Shown here: piece by piece, positions 14,490 through 14,510 of the stretch | Layout: each line of letters starts with the position of its first letter | Numbering within the stretch: position 1 is the stretch's first letter | Assembly (NCBI GenBank): GCA_011390085.1 | Contig: JAABTB010000020.1 | Coordinates: 1-14,510 of the forward strand | Reading direction: 5' to 3' | From: Desulfobacula sp. | GTDB taxonomy: Bacteria; Desulfobacterota; Desulfobacteria; Desulfobacterales; Desulfobacteraceae | Length of the DNA: 14,510 nt | Notes under the pieces: generated by a model | Databases searched by the model: none | What the model was told of the DNA's origin: nothing | The model's input: only the letters and a program-made list of their open reading frames with translations | Program-made: the position numbers and the translations under genes

Positions 14490-14510
14490 ACATGCTGAAT
14501 CATAGTATGT
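14490..14510. promoter_or_regulatory. Dyad overlapping a possible promoter at the window end
   Basis: ACATGCT (14490-14496) and AGTATGT (14504-14510) are complementary apart from one G-T pair, around a 7-nt centre. TTGATT (14478-14483) and CATAGT (14501-14506) with a 17-bp spacer could be a weak promoter for a gene beyond the window, which the dyad would overlap as an operator. The window ends here, so this is tentative. Confidence 0.25.

Noticed and set aside
14015..14503. Minus-strand open frame covering the end of livF and the downstream gap
   Set aside because: Half of it is antisense to the conserved LivF signature and Walker B region, and the rest is the C-rich element; no protein family is recognisable.

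Overview
The window looks like a chromosomal segment of an anaerobic, motile deltaproteobacterium, probably a sulfate reducer of the Desulfobacteraceae type. This is an inference from gene content and protein style: a bis-MGD molybdoenzyme with an NrfD-type membrane subunit, a clostridial/deltaproteobacterial-looking D-amino acid transaminase, a large chemoreceptor and a complete branched-chain amino acid type ABC transporter. No rRNA, tRNA, CRISPR array, insertion sequence or phage gene was seen.

Region 1 (1-3907, + strand) is the end of an operon for a membrane-bound molybdenum oxidoreductase. It holds the C-terminal part of a four-cluster ferredoxin-like subunit, the catalytic molybdopterin subunit (869 aa) and an eight-helix NrfD/PsrC-like quinone-interacting subunit, closed by a clear intrinsic terminator. 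The catalytic subunit has no Tat signal, so the side of the membrane on which it works is open, and the substrate cannot be read from the sequence.

Region 2 (3908-5228, + strand) is a small accessory cluster: a 61-aa protein with the DUF2080/AbrB-like GNSGRIYLP signature, a GNAT acetyltransferase 2 bp downstream, and a four-helix membrane protein of unknown function. The third gene contains a striking triple (CTTTTTTTT) repeat that encodes (Leu-Phe-Phe)3.

Region 3 (5253-8279, - strand) holds a D-amino acid aminotransferase gene followed after 21 bp by a methyl-accepting chemotaxis protein; they probably form one transcript.

Region 4 (8280-14510, + strand) is a complete livKHMGF-type transporter: binding protein, two permeases, two ATPases. 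It starts from a near-consensus sigma-70 promoter followed by a leader with a hairpin plus T-tract, which suggests transcription attenuation. A strong 13-bp hairpin separates the binding-protein gene from the permease genes, LivM carries an unusually long N-terminal membrane extension, and the operon ends in a 10-bp inverted repeat that encloses a C-rich segment with G-quadruplex potential on the opposite strand.

The best candidates for something undescribed are the liv leader hairpin, the inverted repeat/G-quadruplex element after livF, the repeat-bearing membrane gene, and the DUF2080-GNAT pair. None is proven by sequence alone.
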